Shown: piece by piece, positions 63,500 through 64,000 of the stretch | How the letters are laid out: the number at the start of each line of letters is the position of its first letter | Position numbering within the stretch: the first letter of the stretch is position 1 | Origin: Podarcis raffonei | Taxonomy: Eukaryota > Chordata > Lepidosauria > Squamata > Lacertidae | Assembly: GCF_027172205.1 (NCBI RefSeq) | Contig: NC_070615.1 | Location: forward strand, 39,788,501 to 39,852,500 | Length of the DNA: 64,000 nt | Direction: 5' to 3' | Notes under the pieces: generated by a model | What the model saw: the letters and a program-made list of their open reading frames with translations, nothing else | Told to the model about the DNA's origin: nothing | Database searches by the model: none | Program-made: the position numbers and the translations under genes

Positions 63500-64000
63500 C
63501 TTTAAACTCAATACATCCCCAGCAGCTCTTTGCACCGTGTCCAATGGATGTGCTTTCCTTCTGCTCTGCAGTCCTAGGATAGTTGACTTACAGAGCTGAG
63601 TCTTGTTTCTGGCAGAGGCCAGAGTGTGCATCCCTTCAGCTCTGCCATTTTCGGGGGTGAAGCAAAAGCAGTCCTTGTGACATGAAACGAGCTGGCTGGA
63701 TCAGGCCAGTGGCCCATCTAGTCCCACATCCTGTTCTCACCATGGCCAACCAAATGGGAAGCTCACAAGCAGGACTCAAGCACTACAACACGCTCCCCCC
63801 CTGTGGTTTCCATCAACTGCATTAATAGCCACTGATAGCTTGATCGTCTATGAATTTGTCCAGTCCTCTTCTAAAGCTATCCAAGCCAATGGCCATCACT
63901 ACATCTTGTGAGAGTGAATTCTGTTGTTTAACTTTGGAGGTTTTGATGGCCTTAGAGATCTGGATTCCGGAGGTTAGAAGCTGATCCCCTGGTTCCCCCT

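Larger units (their letters stand above)
62762..64000 (+). other. IQCK intron 4, to window end
   Basis: It contains a 23-bp tandem repeat (62851-62919), two hAT MITEs (about 62930-63050; 63361-63499) and a copy of the gatcaggccaat repeat family (63690-63925). Confidence 0.6.

Noticed and set aside
1-64000. Endogenous retrovirus or LTR element
   Set aside because: No paired LTRs, primer-binding site or gag/pol/env-like frames were seen. All RT-like sequence present belongs to LINEs.

Overview
This is vertebrate nuclear DNA, most likely from a squamate reptile (a lizard). Genes are split into short exons with GT-AG introns. The introns hold a mix typical of squamates: BovB/RTE and L1 LINEs, CR1/L2-type LINE tails, several tRNA-headed SINE families, palindromic hAT MITEs with 8-bp target duplications, and TA-flanked Tigger-like MITEs. 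A family-level placement (for example lacertid) would be a guess.

Three host genes are present, in the same neighbourhood as human 16p12.3. (1) VPS35L on the plus strand: the last 13 coding exons, 1731-43052, encode the C-terminal 445 residues of the Retriever/Commander endosomal recycling subunit. (2) KNOP1 on the minus strand: coding exons from 56547 down to 47970 (552 residues), preceded by an apparently noncoding first exon near 58831. It encodes a lysine-rich nucleolar protein with a conserved C-terminal SMAP-type domain. (3) IQCK on the plus strand: the first four coding exons, 59070-62761, with the gene running out of the window. VPS35L and KNOP1 are convergent, with about 4.9 kb between their stop codons. 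KNOP1 and IQCK are divergent and share a GC/CpG-rich promoter region at about 58620-59200.

Layout: 1-1730 is intron, starting with a GC-rich tandem array inside a MITE and then a Tigger-like MITE. 1731-3468 holds three VPS35L exons. 3469-11589 is a large intron with a BovB fragment, a Tigger-like MITE, an L1 with a twin-priming inversion nested in an older antisense L1, and a large palindrome. 11590-19297 holds five more exons with a GC-rich hAT element between them. 19298-43052 holds the last five exons in repeat-laden introns. 43053-47969 is the intergenic region. 47970-58830 is KNOP1, 58831-59069 the promoter, and 59070-64000 the 5' part of IQCK.

The genes do not form one pathway: VPS35L acts at endosomes, KNOP1 is nucleolar, and IQCK is poorly characterised. 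I found no credible new multi-gene system, CRISPR array or retrovirus. The most unusual content is transposon architecture: one TIR family carrying different hairpin-rich GC cargos, a hAT element with an 871-bp GC-rich interior and perfect 8-bp TSDs, and several nested insertions that can be ordered in time.
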